A stretch of 64,000 nt of DNA. Origin: Sphingopyxis sp. GTDB taxonomy: Bacteria > Pseudomonadota > Alphaproteobacteria > Sphingomonadales > Sphingomonadaceae. Under the pieces are notes generated by a model. It was not told the DNA's origin and did not search any database. It saw nothing but the letters and a program-made list of their open reading frames with translations. Location of the stretch: the NCBI GenBank assembly GCA_013823985.1, contig PNNB01000061.1, positions 1-64,000 of the forward strand. The letters are read 5' to 3'. This document shows, piece after piece, positions 20,025 to 28,334 of this stretch (the stretch's first letter is position 1; each line of letters opens with the position of its first letter). Both the position numbers and the translations under genes were made by a program.

Positions 20025-21977
20025 CTATGCTTGCACCGTTCGTCGATTGCGACTGAAACCCCAGAGCAGCAGTGCGACGACAAAAAGCTGGACAGCCAGG
20101 CTGGCAACCGTTGGATAAACCCCAAGCCACTCGATACGCGGCACGCTTGGTACAAGATCGATCGCTATCAAGCCTGCTTCCTGCAGGCCGCGAATTCCTT
20201 TTCCCGCAAGCACGACCGCAAGTATCGCGATTAGCACTGAGCTGTATGCGAAGAACTTCCCGATCGGGAGGGATTTGCTCAGCTTGAGCATGACCCATGC
20301 GATTACGGCAAGCAGCACAATCGCCGTCAGCGCGCCCGCCGCGATAGCATCTCCGTCGCCTTGCGAAACGAGCGCTGAGAAGAACAGGACGGTTTCGAAG
20401 ACTTCGCGGTACACCACCAGGAAAGACAATCCGAACAAGAACCACACCGACCCTCGCGACAAGGCCTTGTCCATCACTTCGCGGACATAGCGTTGCCACG
20501 CCGCCGCGCTCGATTTGCCGTGCATCCAGATTCCGACCGATACAAGAATAACCGCGGCAACCAGTGAACCGAGTCCTTCGGTCAGTTCGCGCCCTGCACC
20601 GCTGATCGAGACCAGATAGGTTGCCGCTGCCCAGGTGGCGACACCCGCCAACAGCGCCGTGATCCACCCGCCGTGCACATAGCGAAGATACTGCGGACGC
20701 TCGGCCTTTTTGAGGAACGCGATCATGGCTACTACGATCAGCAACGCCTCGATTCCCTCGCGCAAGAGAATTGCCAACGCGCCCAGAAAAGCCGAAGTGC
20801 CGCTGGAGAATTCGGGTGACAGGGCAGCCTCGGCGTCTGTAAGCATCGCGTTGATCGTTTCGGCTTTCGCTCCAACGTGATTAACGGGAGCGCCGGTCGC
20901 GATTGCGGATCGAAACTCGATCATTGCAGTTTCGATTTTTGTCATCAACTCGCCGTCACGCGCGGACAGGATCGGTTCGACAGGCTCAAACCCGTCGAGA
21001 TAGGCTGACAGCGCAAGACGCTGCGCTTGTTCGCGATCGCCCCGCCGATATGCCGTAAGGCTTGCTTCAAGTTTGGAGCGCGCGACATCAAGGGAGACCG
21101 GTCCTTCGGCGTCGATCGCTTGAGGGTTCGCACGCAAATACGCCGTCAAGGAGTCAGCTTTTGCCTTGCCATACGTTTTCCCCAATGCCGCTGGCGTCAC
21201 GCTCACCAGCGTTTCCATACTGGAGATCTTTTGGCGAAGCTCGCTGTCTGCTTTCCAAATCCCTTCGCCCGTCTTTTGATCTTTGAAGGCAAAAACGCCA
21301 ACGTAAAACGCCAATGCCCAGCGATCGTCATCGGACAGCTGCGCAAAACTTGGCATGGCCGTGCCTTCAAGGCCTTGGCCGATTACCTGATAAAGCGCAA
21401 AAAGGCTTCGCTGGCGTGCGCGCTCACGGTCGATAAAGGCAATCGGAGGCGGTGTCATCCCGCGCGCAAGCCGACCCTGACCATTGCCATTCACACCGTG
21501 ACAACTTGCACAGTTTTCTGCATAGAGCTTGGCGCCTCGATCCAGATCAGGAAGCAAACGGGGTGCTAAAGGGACAGGGTAAGCCGCCAGCAGGCGCCGT
21601 CCAAGCTGGCGTGACTGTGCTGCTACGATTGTAGGTTCCACCTTGGCGGCAATTGCGGCTTCGATGTTGCTCGCTGCCAATACAAGTGGGGCGCGTGCCG
21701 AGGAATCTGGTAAACTGCGAATGCCCTGTTTGACGGTTCCGGCGAACTCCATCATTTCCGCATATTCTGCACGACTGATGACCTTGCCATCGGACACGGC
21801 ACCTTCATAATCGACCGCAATATAGTCGAGCAGCCGCCAGACGGTTTGGACATCGTCAATACGGGTTTGTGCAACTGCAGGCCGTGAGGAGAAAGCGCTG
21901 AAGCCAGCCAACATAGCGGCGATCAAGAAAAAGCCCCGCAACCGCGATTTGGAGAGAGCTGCTATATTAAGCAGCAT
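20025..21977 (-). CDS. Cytochrome c-FTR1 fusion, iron permease-like membrane protein
   Basis: A 650-residue protein. After a signal segment (LRGFFLIAAMLAGFSAFSS) comes a periplasmic part with one class-I cytochrome c domain: heme motif CASCH at about residues 156-160 and an axial methionine in GTAMPSF. The C-terminal half is an FTR1/EfeU-like permease with seven hydrophobic helices and two REXXE iron motifs, REGIE at about 406-410 and REVFE at about 524-528. In the family, Fe(II) is oxidised and moved through the permease; the fused cytochrome could take up the electron. The ATG at 21977, with AAGGA upstream, overlaps the CDF gene by eleven bases, implying coupled translation. Confidence 0.87.
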   Translation of the reverse strand: MLLNIAALSKSRLRGFFLIAAMLAGFSAFSSRPAVAQTRIDDVQTVWRLLDYIAVDYEGAVSDGKVISRAEYAEMMEFAGTVKQGIRSLPDSSARAPLVLAASNIEAAIAAKVEPTIVAAQSRQLGRRLLAAYPVPLAPRLLPDLDRGAKLYAENCASCHGVNGNGQGRLARGMTPPPIAFIDRERARQRSLFALYQVIGQGLEGTAMPSFAQLSDDDRWALAFYVGVFAFKDQKTGEGIWKADSELRQKISSMETLVSVTPAALGKTYGKAKADSLTAYLRANPQAIDAEGPVSLDVARSKLEASLTAYRRGDREQAQRLALSAYLDGFEPVEPILSARDGELMTKIETAMIEFRSAIATGAPVNHVGAKAETINAMLTDAEAALSPEFSSGTSAFLGALAILLREGIEALLIVVAMIAFLKKAERPQYLRYVHGGWITALLAGVATWAAATYLVSISGAGRELTEGLGSLVAAVILVSVGIWMHGKSSAAAWQRYVREVMDKALSRGSVWFLFGLSFLVVYREVFETVLFFSALVSQGDGDAIAAGALTAIVLLAVIAWVMLKLSKSLPIGKFFAYSSVLIAILAVVLAGKGIRGLQEAGLIAIDLVPSVPRIEWLGVYPTVASLAVQLFVVALLLWGFSRNRRTVQA

Positions 21978-22596
21978 TAGCGTGTTCCTTAAGCTCAGAC
22001 CGAGCACTGCGCAGAATTTCAAATGCGGAATGCAAAAACAACGCCGCGATTATTGCGGCGACAGTTAGATCGGGCCAAGCTTTGCCCGTCCAAGCCACTA
22101 GACCGGCAGCGATAATAACAGCCACATTTGCTAGCGCGTCGTTGCGGCTAAACAGCCACACAGCGCGGACATTGGCATCGCCGTCCCGATAGCGTGACAA
22201 GATGAACGCGGCCGATACGTTCACGGCGAGTGCAGCAAGGGCTATGCCGCCCATCAAATTGGCTTCGGGGGCCAGCGCCGTCATTGCGCGCCAAATCGCA
22301 ACGCCTATGACTCCTACCCCCAGGGTCAAGAGAAACAACCCCTGAACAAAAGCAACTTTCGCGCGGGCTGTCGCGGCCCAGCCGAGCGCCAACAGCCCGA
22401 CTAGTGTGATCGTGCCATCGCCGAGAAAGTCGAGCGAATCAGCGAGAAGCGCCTGGCTGTCAGCGATCAGCCCTCCGCCAACCTCCAAGACGCCGAAACC
22501 AAGGTTCAGAGACAGCACGAGCCAAAGCGCGCGCCGATAGCCGGGATCCTTCTCGGCCCGCGCTGCGTCGCCCGTACATTCACAATCATCAGTCAC
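21967..22596 (-). CDS. CDF-type cation transporter lacking the cytoplasmic domain
   Basis: A 209-residue membrane protein with six hydrophobic helices of the cation diffusion facilitator fold but no C-terminal cytoplasmic domain. Metal-site motifs are ADSLDFLGDG in helix 2 and FSRNDALANVAV in helix 5. A short cytoplasmic start contains DDCECTGDA, cysteines that could bind metal. The GTG at 22596 is chosen because AGGAG lies nine bases upstream and the promoter -10 element covers the longer alternative start at 22626. It is divergent from a MerR regulator and coupled to the FTR1 gene. Metal is unknown; the MerR type suggests a divalent cation such as Cd, Zn, Co or Pb. Confidence 0.83.
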   Translation of the reverse strand: MTDDCECTGDAARAEKDPGYRRALWLVLSLNLGFGVLEVGGGLIADSQALLADSLDFLGDGTITLVGLLALGWAATARAKVAFVQGLFLLTLGVGVIGVAIWRAMTALAPEANLMGGIALAALAVNVSAAFILSRYRDGDANVRAVWLFSRNDALANVAVIIAAGLVAWTGKAWPDLTVAAIIAALFLHSAFEILRSARSELKEHANAA

Positions 22597-22617
22597 GTCA
22601 AACTTCTCCTTTGGCAA

Positions 22618-22648
22618 AGCATACAATCTACAGTAACTGTAGGTGCAA
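22618..22648 (-). promoter_or_regulatory. MerR-type promoter with 19-base spacer and palindrome
   Basis: On the minus strand TTGCAC (22648-22643) and TATGCT (22623-22618) are separated by 19 bases, the long spacer that MerR-family activators correct by twisting DNA. The spacer contains the perfect 15-base palindrome CTACAGTAACTGTAG at 22628-22642. The divergent MerR gene begins 44 bases away. This fixes the CDF gene start downstream of 22618. Confidence 0.85.
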
Positions 22649-22685
22649 GCATTTTCTTGCGAATGAGTCGCAGCAGGATATTGCA

Positions 22686-23114
22686 GTGAGCAAAAGATCA
22701 GAATTTGGTATTGGTCAGCTTGGCCAGGCGACCGGGACGAAGGTCACGACAATCCGTTTTTACGAGGCGCAAGGCTTGCTGCGAGAGCCGCGGCGCAGTA
22801 CATCGGGTCGCCGACAATATGGAGATGCCGACAGGCAGCGACTTGCCTTCATCCGTCGAAGTCGCGGCCTTGGATTTCCAATTGACGCGGTGCGCGAATT
22901 GCTTGCGCTGTCCGACGACACAAGCACGTCCTGCATAGCGGTCGATATGATCGCGCGCGCACATTTGACTGATATTGACAAGAAAATCTCGGACCTTTCG
23001 GCCATGCGGATCGAACTAGACCGCATGGTAAGCGCTTGCCATCTCGGTACGGTTGCCGAATGTAAGATCATCGAAACCCTGGCCCCCCACAGCAATGCTT
23101 CACCAAAAGCCTAA
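22686..23114 (+). CDS. MerR-family metal-responsive regulator (CadR/ZntR-like)
   Basis: A 142-residue MerR protein: winged helix at the start (GIGQLGQATGTKVTTIRFYE), GRRQYGDADRQRLAFIRR next, then a long dimerisation helix and a metal loop. Cysteines are in TSTSCIAVD, MVSACHLG and VAECKIIE. The first lies at the Cys79-equivalent of CadR/PbrR proteins and the last pair near the end of the metal loop. The GTG at 22686 is supported by AGGA about eight bases upstream. It would bind the palindrome at 22628-22642 and activate the CDF-FTR1 operon. Confidence 0.88.
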   Translation: MSKRSEFGIGQLGQATGTKVTTIRFYEAQGLLREPRRSTSGRRQYGDADRQRLAFIRRSRGLGFPIDAVRELLALSDDTSTSCIAVDMIARAHLTDIDKKISDLSAMRIELDRMVSACHLGTVAECKIIETLAPHSNASPKA

Positions 23115-23439
23115 TCGAAGCGCTATCTCATTCGAAGCCGTCTCGGCGTCAGCATTTGTGTTGGCGCTCGCAGCGAATGTCGGGATTGCGGCGCTTTTAT
23201 ATCGTTATCGTAGTGGCCACTCGAACATGCGCTCGGTGTGGATATGCTCGCGTAACGATGCCATCGGAAACGTCGCCGTCATATTGGCCGCTGTTGGCGT
23301 GTTCGGGACTGGCAGCGCATGGCCGGACCTGATTGTCGCGACGGTCATGGCCACGCTGGCGCTGACCGGCGGGGTTCAGGTGTTTCGGCAGGCGCTGGAG
23401 GAGTTGAAGGCGACTCAGCGCGTGGCGGAGCAAGTTTGA
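23095..23439 (+). pseudogene. Remnant of a second CDF transporter (C-terminal half)
   Basis: From about 23125 the frame encodes the last three membrane helices of a CDF protein homologous to the transporter at 21967-22596. SNMRSVWICSRNDAIGNVAV corresponds to the helix-5 metal site there, and GSAWPDLIVATVMATLAL to the last helix. Helices 1-3, including the first metal site, are absent. An ATG at 23095 overlaps the merR end and could start a 114-residue product, but the first ten residues do not fit the family. The stop overlaps the next gene in TGATG, as in an intact operon, so the loss was internal. Confidence 0.75.
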
Positions 23440-24014
23440 TGTCTATGTTCCAGTTCGTCCCACTTGCGGCAATGCTTTCGATCATTACTGCCACCATCCT
23501 GCGGGGCATCGCCATCAGACAGCGAACAGGCGACAGGCCACTGGCTTTCCTGTCAGCAACGGGGGTGCAGCGGGTGGCTGGTCTCAGCTTTGCGATCTGC
23601 ACAATTCTGCTGATTTGCGCGAGTGTGATCGCAGCGACACAAGATTTGCCGAAGCTCGCGTCGCCCGCAGCCATCCTCGCGGTGGCCGGTGCCTTGCTGG
23701 TCATCATTGCGCAGGTGCAGATGGGGCGGGCGTGGCGTATTGGTGTTCGTGAAGGCGACGCGCCGCTGTTCGTATCGCATGGTCTGTTCCGGTTTAGCCG
23801 TAACCCTATTTTCGTCGGCATGATGCTGGTCGGCATGGCTGCTGCAATGGCATCGGGCCTTTGGTGGGCGTGGGCGGCCTTCGCAGCCTTTATCGTATCG
23901 TGCGCCGTGCAGGTCAGGATTGAGGAAAGGCATTTGGAGGCTAGTTTCGGTCAGGCATATCGTGACTTTCGCGCCCGGGTTCCGCGTTGGTTCGGTTTTG
24001 GGAGTGGTAAATGA
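23439..24014 (+). CDS. Isoprenylcysteine methyltransferase-like membrane protein
   Basis: A 191-residue membrane protein with about five hydrophobic segments. The C-terminal motifs HGLFRFSRNPIFVGMMLVG and RIEERHLEASFGQAYRDFRA are those of the ICMT/PEMT-like S-adenosylmethionine-dependent methyltransferase family. Bacterial members in metal islands have no proven substrate. It overlaps the CDF remnant (TGATG) and the next gene by four bases, so it is part of the merR transcript. Confidence 0.83.
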   Translation: MSMFQFVPLAAMLSIITATILRGIAIRQRTGDRPLAFLSATGVQRVAGLSFAICTILLICASVIAATQDLPKLASPAAILAVAGALLVIIAQVQMGRAWRIGVREGDAPLFVSHGLFRFSRNPIFVGMMLVGMAAAMASGLWWAWAAFAAFIVSCAVQVRIEERHLEASFGQAYRDFRARVPRWFGFGSGK

Positions 24015-24361
24015 TGTCCGACCTGCAGGCATTGATCGCCAGCGAATTCAGAAACTATCAGATAGCCCGAAAAGGTGGGGATTCCGCCAAAGCTTGGGCA
24101 GCACTTGAGCGCGCGCATATCCTTTCGCAGACGCATCTGACGTGGCATCTCACATCGCACTGGGAGATGCTGAAATTTGCGGTAGCCGAACGCGATGCCA
24201 AAGAATGCATCGGGCAGGTGACGCGCTTGGCGCTGGCGCCGCTCGGTTCGCTGACCGGTCGTATCCCTATCGGGAATACGGGGCGATCGAATGTGAGTGC
24301 CTTCGAACCAATGCCCATTCCCGAAGATTTGCGCGATGTAATCGGCGACGGTTCCCGGTGA
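24011..24361 (+). CDS. DUF3703 family protein
   Basis: A 116-residue soluble protein that opens with a helical repeat-like segment (EFRNYQIARKGGDSAKAWAA), then LERAHILSQTHLTWHLTSHW and RIPIGNTGRSNVSAFEPMPI. These match my memory of the DUF3703 family, small proteins of unknown function commonly placed next to metal transporters and ICMT-like genes. Histidines in the central helix pair could bind metal. It starts within the end of the methyltransferase gene. Confidence 0.75.
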   Translation: MMSDLQALIASEFRNYQIARKGGDSAKAWAALERAHILSQTHLTWHLTSHWEMLKFAVAERDAKECIGQVTRLALAPLGSLTGRIPIGNTGRSNVSAFEPMPIPEDLRDVIGDGSR

Positions 24362-24452
24362 CGCCATGGCGTCCAACTTTCGAATTGGGCGCAAGCGATG
24401 CTTGCCGCATCGCGCTATCGTCTCTGCGGCGCGGCCTTTTCGAGATGTTTCT

Positions 24453-24861
24453 TCAAAGCCGGGCCGACACCATTCTACCAAAGTCGTCATGTTCCTTTTT
24501 TGCGCGTCGCATTGCGAGCCAGGTCGCCAGGCCAGTTCTCTCATAGCGTTGAACCAGTCGCGTGCCCGTCTTACCCTGCTGGTCGACTGCGAAATGCTCG
24601 TTAGTCGACAGCAGCCTGCCGAGACCAAAACGAGAAGGCGAGCGCGCGCTGTGGCTCGAAGGAAATAATTTGCGCATCGACCGTGAGGAATTTCGGGCTG
24701 CGATACTCCATTCTGAGCGAGTACCGCAATGTTGCATGATGCTGCGGATCGCCTTCGATCCGAACCATGGGATGCCATGAGGCATAGTCGTCAAATGCTA
24801 CAAGCGCTGCCCACACCCGTTCGGGTGCGGCAACAATCATGGTCTCCTTGGACACGCTCAT
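24453..24861 (-). pseudogene. SRPBCC-family protein with a frameshift
   Basis: The ATG at 24861 begins MSVSKETMIVAAPERVWAAL, typical of the SRPBCC (START-like) ligand-binding fold, and continues to a stop at 24601. One base too many in the run of four T (minus strand, 24627-24630) shifts the frame. Removing it lets the domain continue with FGLGRLLSTNEHFAVDQQGK and LVQRYERTGLATWL, the normal second half, to a stop at 24453. A further shift near 24455 may hide the real end. It is either a recent pseudogene or an assembly error. It is divergent from the second czc operon. Confidence 0.72.
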
Positions 24862-25109
24862 GTAAGCCTCATCCTCGACAGATTACTTGTCTGCAATTCA
24901 GTTACAGTATTTTGCGACAGATGCATAAGTAAAAACCTTATAAGTTGTGCGAAAAACGACAGCCTCCAAGTCAAAACACAAAGTAACAGCGATTAATCCC
25001 AGTTATTCTCAGGTGATGTTATCACATTAGCAAATAAATTAATCTCCTCAGCCACATCATGCCAGAAAAAATGTTGCAACGCGAGAGTGCGGCAGATATA
25101 GGCGCGGAC

Positions 25110-25442
25110 ATGGTGCGCTGGCTATCCTGTCTGTTGATGATGTTATCGGTGCTCGCGTGCGACATCGCAGGCTCGCCTTTGCTCGCCCAGCAGGTCGTAG
25201 ACGTGGCAAGCGTAACGCAGGTATCAAGCGATACCGGCTCGCAGAACAATGATGAAACGGGCAAATCACACGGCGGCGTTGTTGGCCATATGGCGCATGG
25301 CCATTGCACAGCCAATCTCGCCGATCCTGCAGATGTGTCGCCTCAGCCGTGCCTGAAGGGCGGTCAACCGCTGCTGGCCGAACGGCACGCCAGTCTAACC
25401 TCCTGGTCCACCGCGCCCCCGACACAGCCACCTTCCGCCTGA
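25110..25442 (+). CDS. Small periplasmic protein, CzcI-like (second copy)
   Basis: A 110-residue secreted protein. The ATG at 25110 gives a hydrophobic leader (WLSCLLMMLSVLACDIAG) with either a lipoprotein-like VLAC site or cleavage near SPLLAQ. The mature part contains HGGVVGHMAHGHC and ends in SWSTAPPTQPPSA. That end matches the terminal motif of the small protein before the first czcC (14346-14696). It lies 63 bases before czcC and is taken as a metal-binding accessory of the efflux system. The 248 bases upstream show no gene and no promoter I could assign confidently. Confidence 0.62.
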   Translation: MVRWLSCLLMMLSVLACDIAGSPLLAQQVVDVASVTQVSSDTGSQNNDETGKSHGGVVGHMAHGHCTANLADPADVSPQPCLKGGQPLLAERHASLTSWSTAPPTQPPSA

Positions 25443-25505
25443 ATCGCGCTGAAGCGCGGACGTTTCTCCGTCCGTGTCCAATGACGACGATTCAGGAGTT
25501 TCCAT

Positions 25506-26714
25506 ATGTTTGTACGATTGCGCACCGCCTTGCTGGCGGGGACGCTCATATTTGTCGGAGCGCCCGCCGCCGCCGAGCCGATCAGTCTCGGTGAAGCGCT
25601 TAGCCAGGCGCGCGCAGCGTCGCCGCGGATCACACGGGCCGAGGCCGAAGTCAGGGCAGCAGAAGGCCGCGCATTGCAGGCCGGGCTGTCACTGAATCCA
25701 TCGATAGGATTGAATGTCGATAATTTCAGCGGCACCGGCCCCCATCGCGGCTTCAGGCAATCGGAAACGACATTGGCCGTCAGTCAGGAGTTTGAACTTG
25801 GCGGCAAGCGGCGTGCGCGCAAAGCGGTTGCCGCAGCCGAACTCGACTTTGCTCGTCTCGCCTTGTCGCGAGAAGTGGCCGCGCTCGAATATGATATCCG
25901 CGTCGCGCACGCCGAACTCGCCGCTAGTGAGGCGCGCGGTGCGCTTGCCCGAGAGACGCTGGGCCGGGCGCGCGAATTGTCGCGCGTGGCCAAGGAACTG
26001 GTCGATGCAGGACGCGATCCGCCGCTCCGGCGCTTGCGCGCCGATGCGTTGCTCGCTGAGGCCGAAGCCGAGCTGGCGCGCGCTGCGGGTGCGTTTATCT
26101 CGGCGCGGCGCAAACTGGCGCTGCTGGCCGGTAGCGGAGATTCTGAACTGACCGCTGCGCCCGGCAAAGATGAACCAATACCGGCGCTGCCTGCCGAAAC
26201 ACCGAGTCTCGACGAACGTCTGGCAACAGCGGAACGAGAGGCCGCACAAGCGCGCGTCTCGCTGGCAAAGGCAGAAGCGGTTCCCAATGTGACCGCGTCG
26301 GGGGGTGTCCGCAGGTTTCGCGAAAGCGGGGCGACGGCTGTCGTCGCGTCGGTGTCGATCCCTTTGCCGTTCCGAAACCGCAACCAGGGTAATGTGTCCG
26401 CAGCGCGCGCCGAAACCGAAGCCGCGGAAGCGTTTGTCGCTCAGATGCGGCTTGAGGCAACTTTCAATCGCCGAGATGCTGAACTGATGGTGACGGCCGC
26501 GAATGAGCGCGTCAATGCCCTCTCCGGTCCAGGTCTGGCGCAAGCCGAAGAGGCCGCGCGGCTGGCGGATATCGGCTATCGCGCCGGAAAATTCTCGCTG
26601 ATCGAGCTGATCGACGCGCAGGAAGCGCTTAACTCGGCGCGGCGCAATCTTATCGAAGCACAATTGGATCGTGCGCGTGCGCTTGCTGCGCTCGCTCGTG
26701 CGAACGCGCAGTAA
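25506..26714 (+). CDS. czcC: CzcC, outer-membrane efflux channel (second copy)
   Basis: A 402-residue TolC-family protein with signal peptide (LLAGTLIFVGAPAAAEP) and two OEP repeats. ISLGEALSQARAASPRITRA is the first repeat start, and NPSIGLNVDNFSGTGPHRGF fits the hairpin seen in CzcC. AGGAG lies eight bases upstream. It is followed after 14 bases by czcB and is clearly different from the first copy, indicating a separately acquired efflux system rather than a recent duplication. Confidence 0.92.
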   Translation: MFVRLRTALLAGTLIFVGAPAAAEPISLGEALSQARAASPRITRAEAEVRAAEGRALQAGLSLNPSIGLNVDNFSGTGPHRGFRQSETTLAVSQEFELGGKRRARKAVAAAELDFARLALSREVAALEYDIRVAHAELAASEARGALARETLGRARELSRVAKELVDAGRDPPLRRLRADALLAEAEAELARAAGAFISARRKLALLAGSGDSELTAAPGKDEPIPALPAETPSLDERLATAEREAAQARVSLAKAEAVPNVTASGGVRRFRESGATAVVASVSIPLPFRNRNQGNVSAARAETEAAEAFVAQMRLEATFNRRDAELMVTAANERVNALSGPGLAQAEEAARLADIGYRAGKFSLIELIDAQEALNSARRNLIEAQLDRARALAALARANAQ

Positions 26715-26728
26715 CAAGGATCTAAATC

Positions 26729-27910
26729 ATGGAAAATCAAACCAATCGGAATAAGCTTATTGCAGGCGCCGCAATCGCGGCACTCGTCCTTGGTGGTGGC
26801 GGGGTATTGCTTGGCCGCAGCGTATTTGCGCCCAATACTTCTGCACCCGCGTCGGTAGGCACGGAGAAAGGGGAGACCGAAAAGGATCACGGCCCCGAGG
26901 GTTTCGTCGCGATGGACATGACCCGCGCAAACGCAGCGGGGATCGTGACCGAAACACTGCAGTCCGGGGGACTGGGTTCGGAGATCCTCGCCCAAGGCGT
27001 GGTGGCGGCAACGCCCGATGGAGAAGCCGTGCTGACAGCGCGCGCCGATGGCGCGATCACGGCAATCAACCGGCGACTTGGCGATTTTGTCCGTGCCGGA
27101 GAGTCGATTGCGACGATGGAAAGCCGGGATGCCGCCAGCATCGCCGCGGAGCGCAGTTCGGCGACAGCCAAACTTGCGCTGGCCCGCTCGGCCTATGCGC
27201 GCGAAAAGCGGCTTTTCGATGCACGCGTTACCGCGCGCCAGGATCTGGAAGGCGCGCAAGCGGCACTTGCCGAGGCCGAGGCCGAAGCCCGGCGCAGCCA
27301 GTCGGCGGCCGCTGCCTCGAAGGTAAGCGGTGATGGCCGGACATTGGCAGTGGTTAGCCTGATCTCAGGGCGGGTCACCAAGGCCGACGCCAAGCTTGGG
27401 GCTTACGTTTTGGCAGGCACCGAACTCTTCCGCGTTTCTGATCCCAACCGCATCCAGATCAATGCCTCAGTGCTGGCTGCCGATGCCCGGCGAATCAAGC
27501 CGGGCGACACAGCAGTGATTGAGTTGGTCGGCGGAGATACGCTCGCTGCCGTTGTGCGCTCCACCACGCCAAGCCTCGACCCAGAAAGCAAATCGGCGAC
27601 AATTGTACTTCAGCCCCAGGGCATTGACGGGCTGACCCAGGGTCAGGGACTGCGCGTCAGGATCAAGCCGAGCGCGACCCCTACAGGCAGCGCCATCGCC
27701 CTGCCCGAAGAAGCGGTGCAATCGTTCGAGGGTCGCGACGTCGTATTTGTCAAGACCGCCAAGGGCTTTCAGGCGAGAAACGTAACTACAGGCCAGCGCG
27801 GCGGCGGAAGAATCGAAATCGTCGAAGGTCTGAAGGCTGGTGCGGTTGTCGCAACCAAGGGAGCATTTCTGCTGAAAGCCGAACTCGGCAAGGGCGAGGC
27901 GGAGCACTAA
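26729..27910 (+). CDS. czcB: CzcB, periplasmic adaptor (second copy)
   Basis: A 393-residue membrane-fusion protein. An N-terminal membrane anchor (GAAIAALVLGGGGVLLGRS) is followed by a short acidic/His stretch (EKDHGPEGF), a barrel-sandwich domain (ITAINRRLGDFVRAGESIAT; VVSLISGRVTKADAKLGAYV), an Ala-rich coiled coil between the halves (about residues 155-200), and beta-barrel and C-terminal domains. Unlike the first adaptor it lacks the large extra N-terminal domain and the lipoprotein signal. Confidence 0.92.
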   Translation: MENQTNRNKLIAGAAIAALVLGGGGVLLGRSVFAPNTSAPASVGTEKGETEKDHGPEGFVAMDMTRANAAGIVTETLQSGGLGSEILAQGVVAATPDGEAVLTARADGAITAINRRLGDFVRAGESIATMESRDAASIAAERSSATAKLALARSAYAREKRLFDARVTARQDLEGAQAALAEAEAEARRSQSAAAASKVSGDGRTLAVVSLISGRVTKADAKLGAYVLAGTELFRVSDPNRIQINASVLAADARRIKPGDTAVIELVGGDTLAAVVRSTTPSLDPESKSATIVLQPQGIDGLTQGQGLRVRIKPSATPTGSAIALPEEAVQSFEGRDVVFVKTAKGFQARNVTTGQRGGGRIEIVEGLKAGAVVATKGAFLLKAELGKGEAEH

Positions 27911-27911
27911 A

Positions 27912-28334
27912 ATGCGCAAGGGAAAAATCCTTTTCGCCGTTGCACTGCTCGCGTTCGGCGGTTCGGCAATGGCAGCCTCACTCGACGACATCGCGGTTCG
28001 GATATTGCCTGACGATCAGGTCGTTGTCGAAGCAGCAAAAGCACGGCGCGTGGACGGCGGCGTTATTGTCACCGGGCAGGTCCGGATTGTGGGCGACGGT
28101 TACCAGGCACAGGTCGGCCATATCCATGCCGAAGCCCGGAGCCGCGGCAAACTCCTTGCAGTGCGCGATGGCAGGTTGGCGACCGGCTCGCGCCACCATG
28201 TCAGGCGGCTAAGCAGTGGCAAAGGGCACTTTCGCGTCCTCCTGCAATATCCGGTCGGCAGGCCTGATGAAATCATCGTGTCCCATGAAGCCGCTCCGGC
28301 CGCGCATCTCAACCCGAATGGTCCAAATTCATGA
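27912..28334 (+). CDS. Unknown secreted protein between adaptor and pump genes
   Basis: A 140-residue product with a clear signal peptide (ILFAVALLAFGGSAMAAS) and a beta-rich mature part (VVVEAAKARRVDGGVIVTGQ, FRVLLQYPVGRPDE) with several histidines (QVGHIHAEA, SRHHVRRL). I do not know a named family. It lies one base after czcB and overlaps the czcA start by four bases, so it is translated with the pump and probably acts in the periplasm with it. Confidence 0.65.
   Translation: MRKGKILFAVALLAFGGSAMAASLDDIAVRILPDDQVVVEAAKARRVDGGVIVTGQVRIVGDGYQAQVGHIHAEARSRGKLLAVRDGRLATGSRHHVRRLSSGKGHFRVLLQYPVGRPDEIIVSHEAAPAAHLNPNGPNS

Noticed and set aside
23951..24778. Minus-strand open frame of 275 codons
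   Set aside because: It crosses the methyltransferase, DUF3703 and broken SRPBCC genes in a non-coding frame.
25689..26717. Minus-strand open frame of 342 codons
   Set aside because: It is the complement of the second czcC, produced by GC-rich codon structure; composition is Arg/Gly-rich and meaningless.
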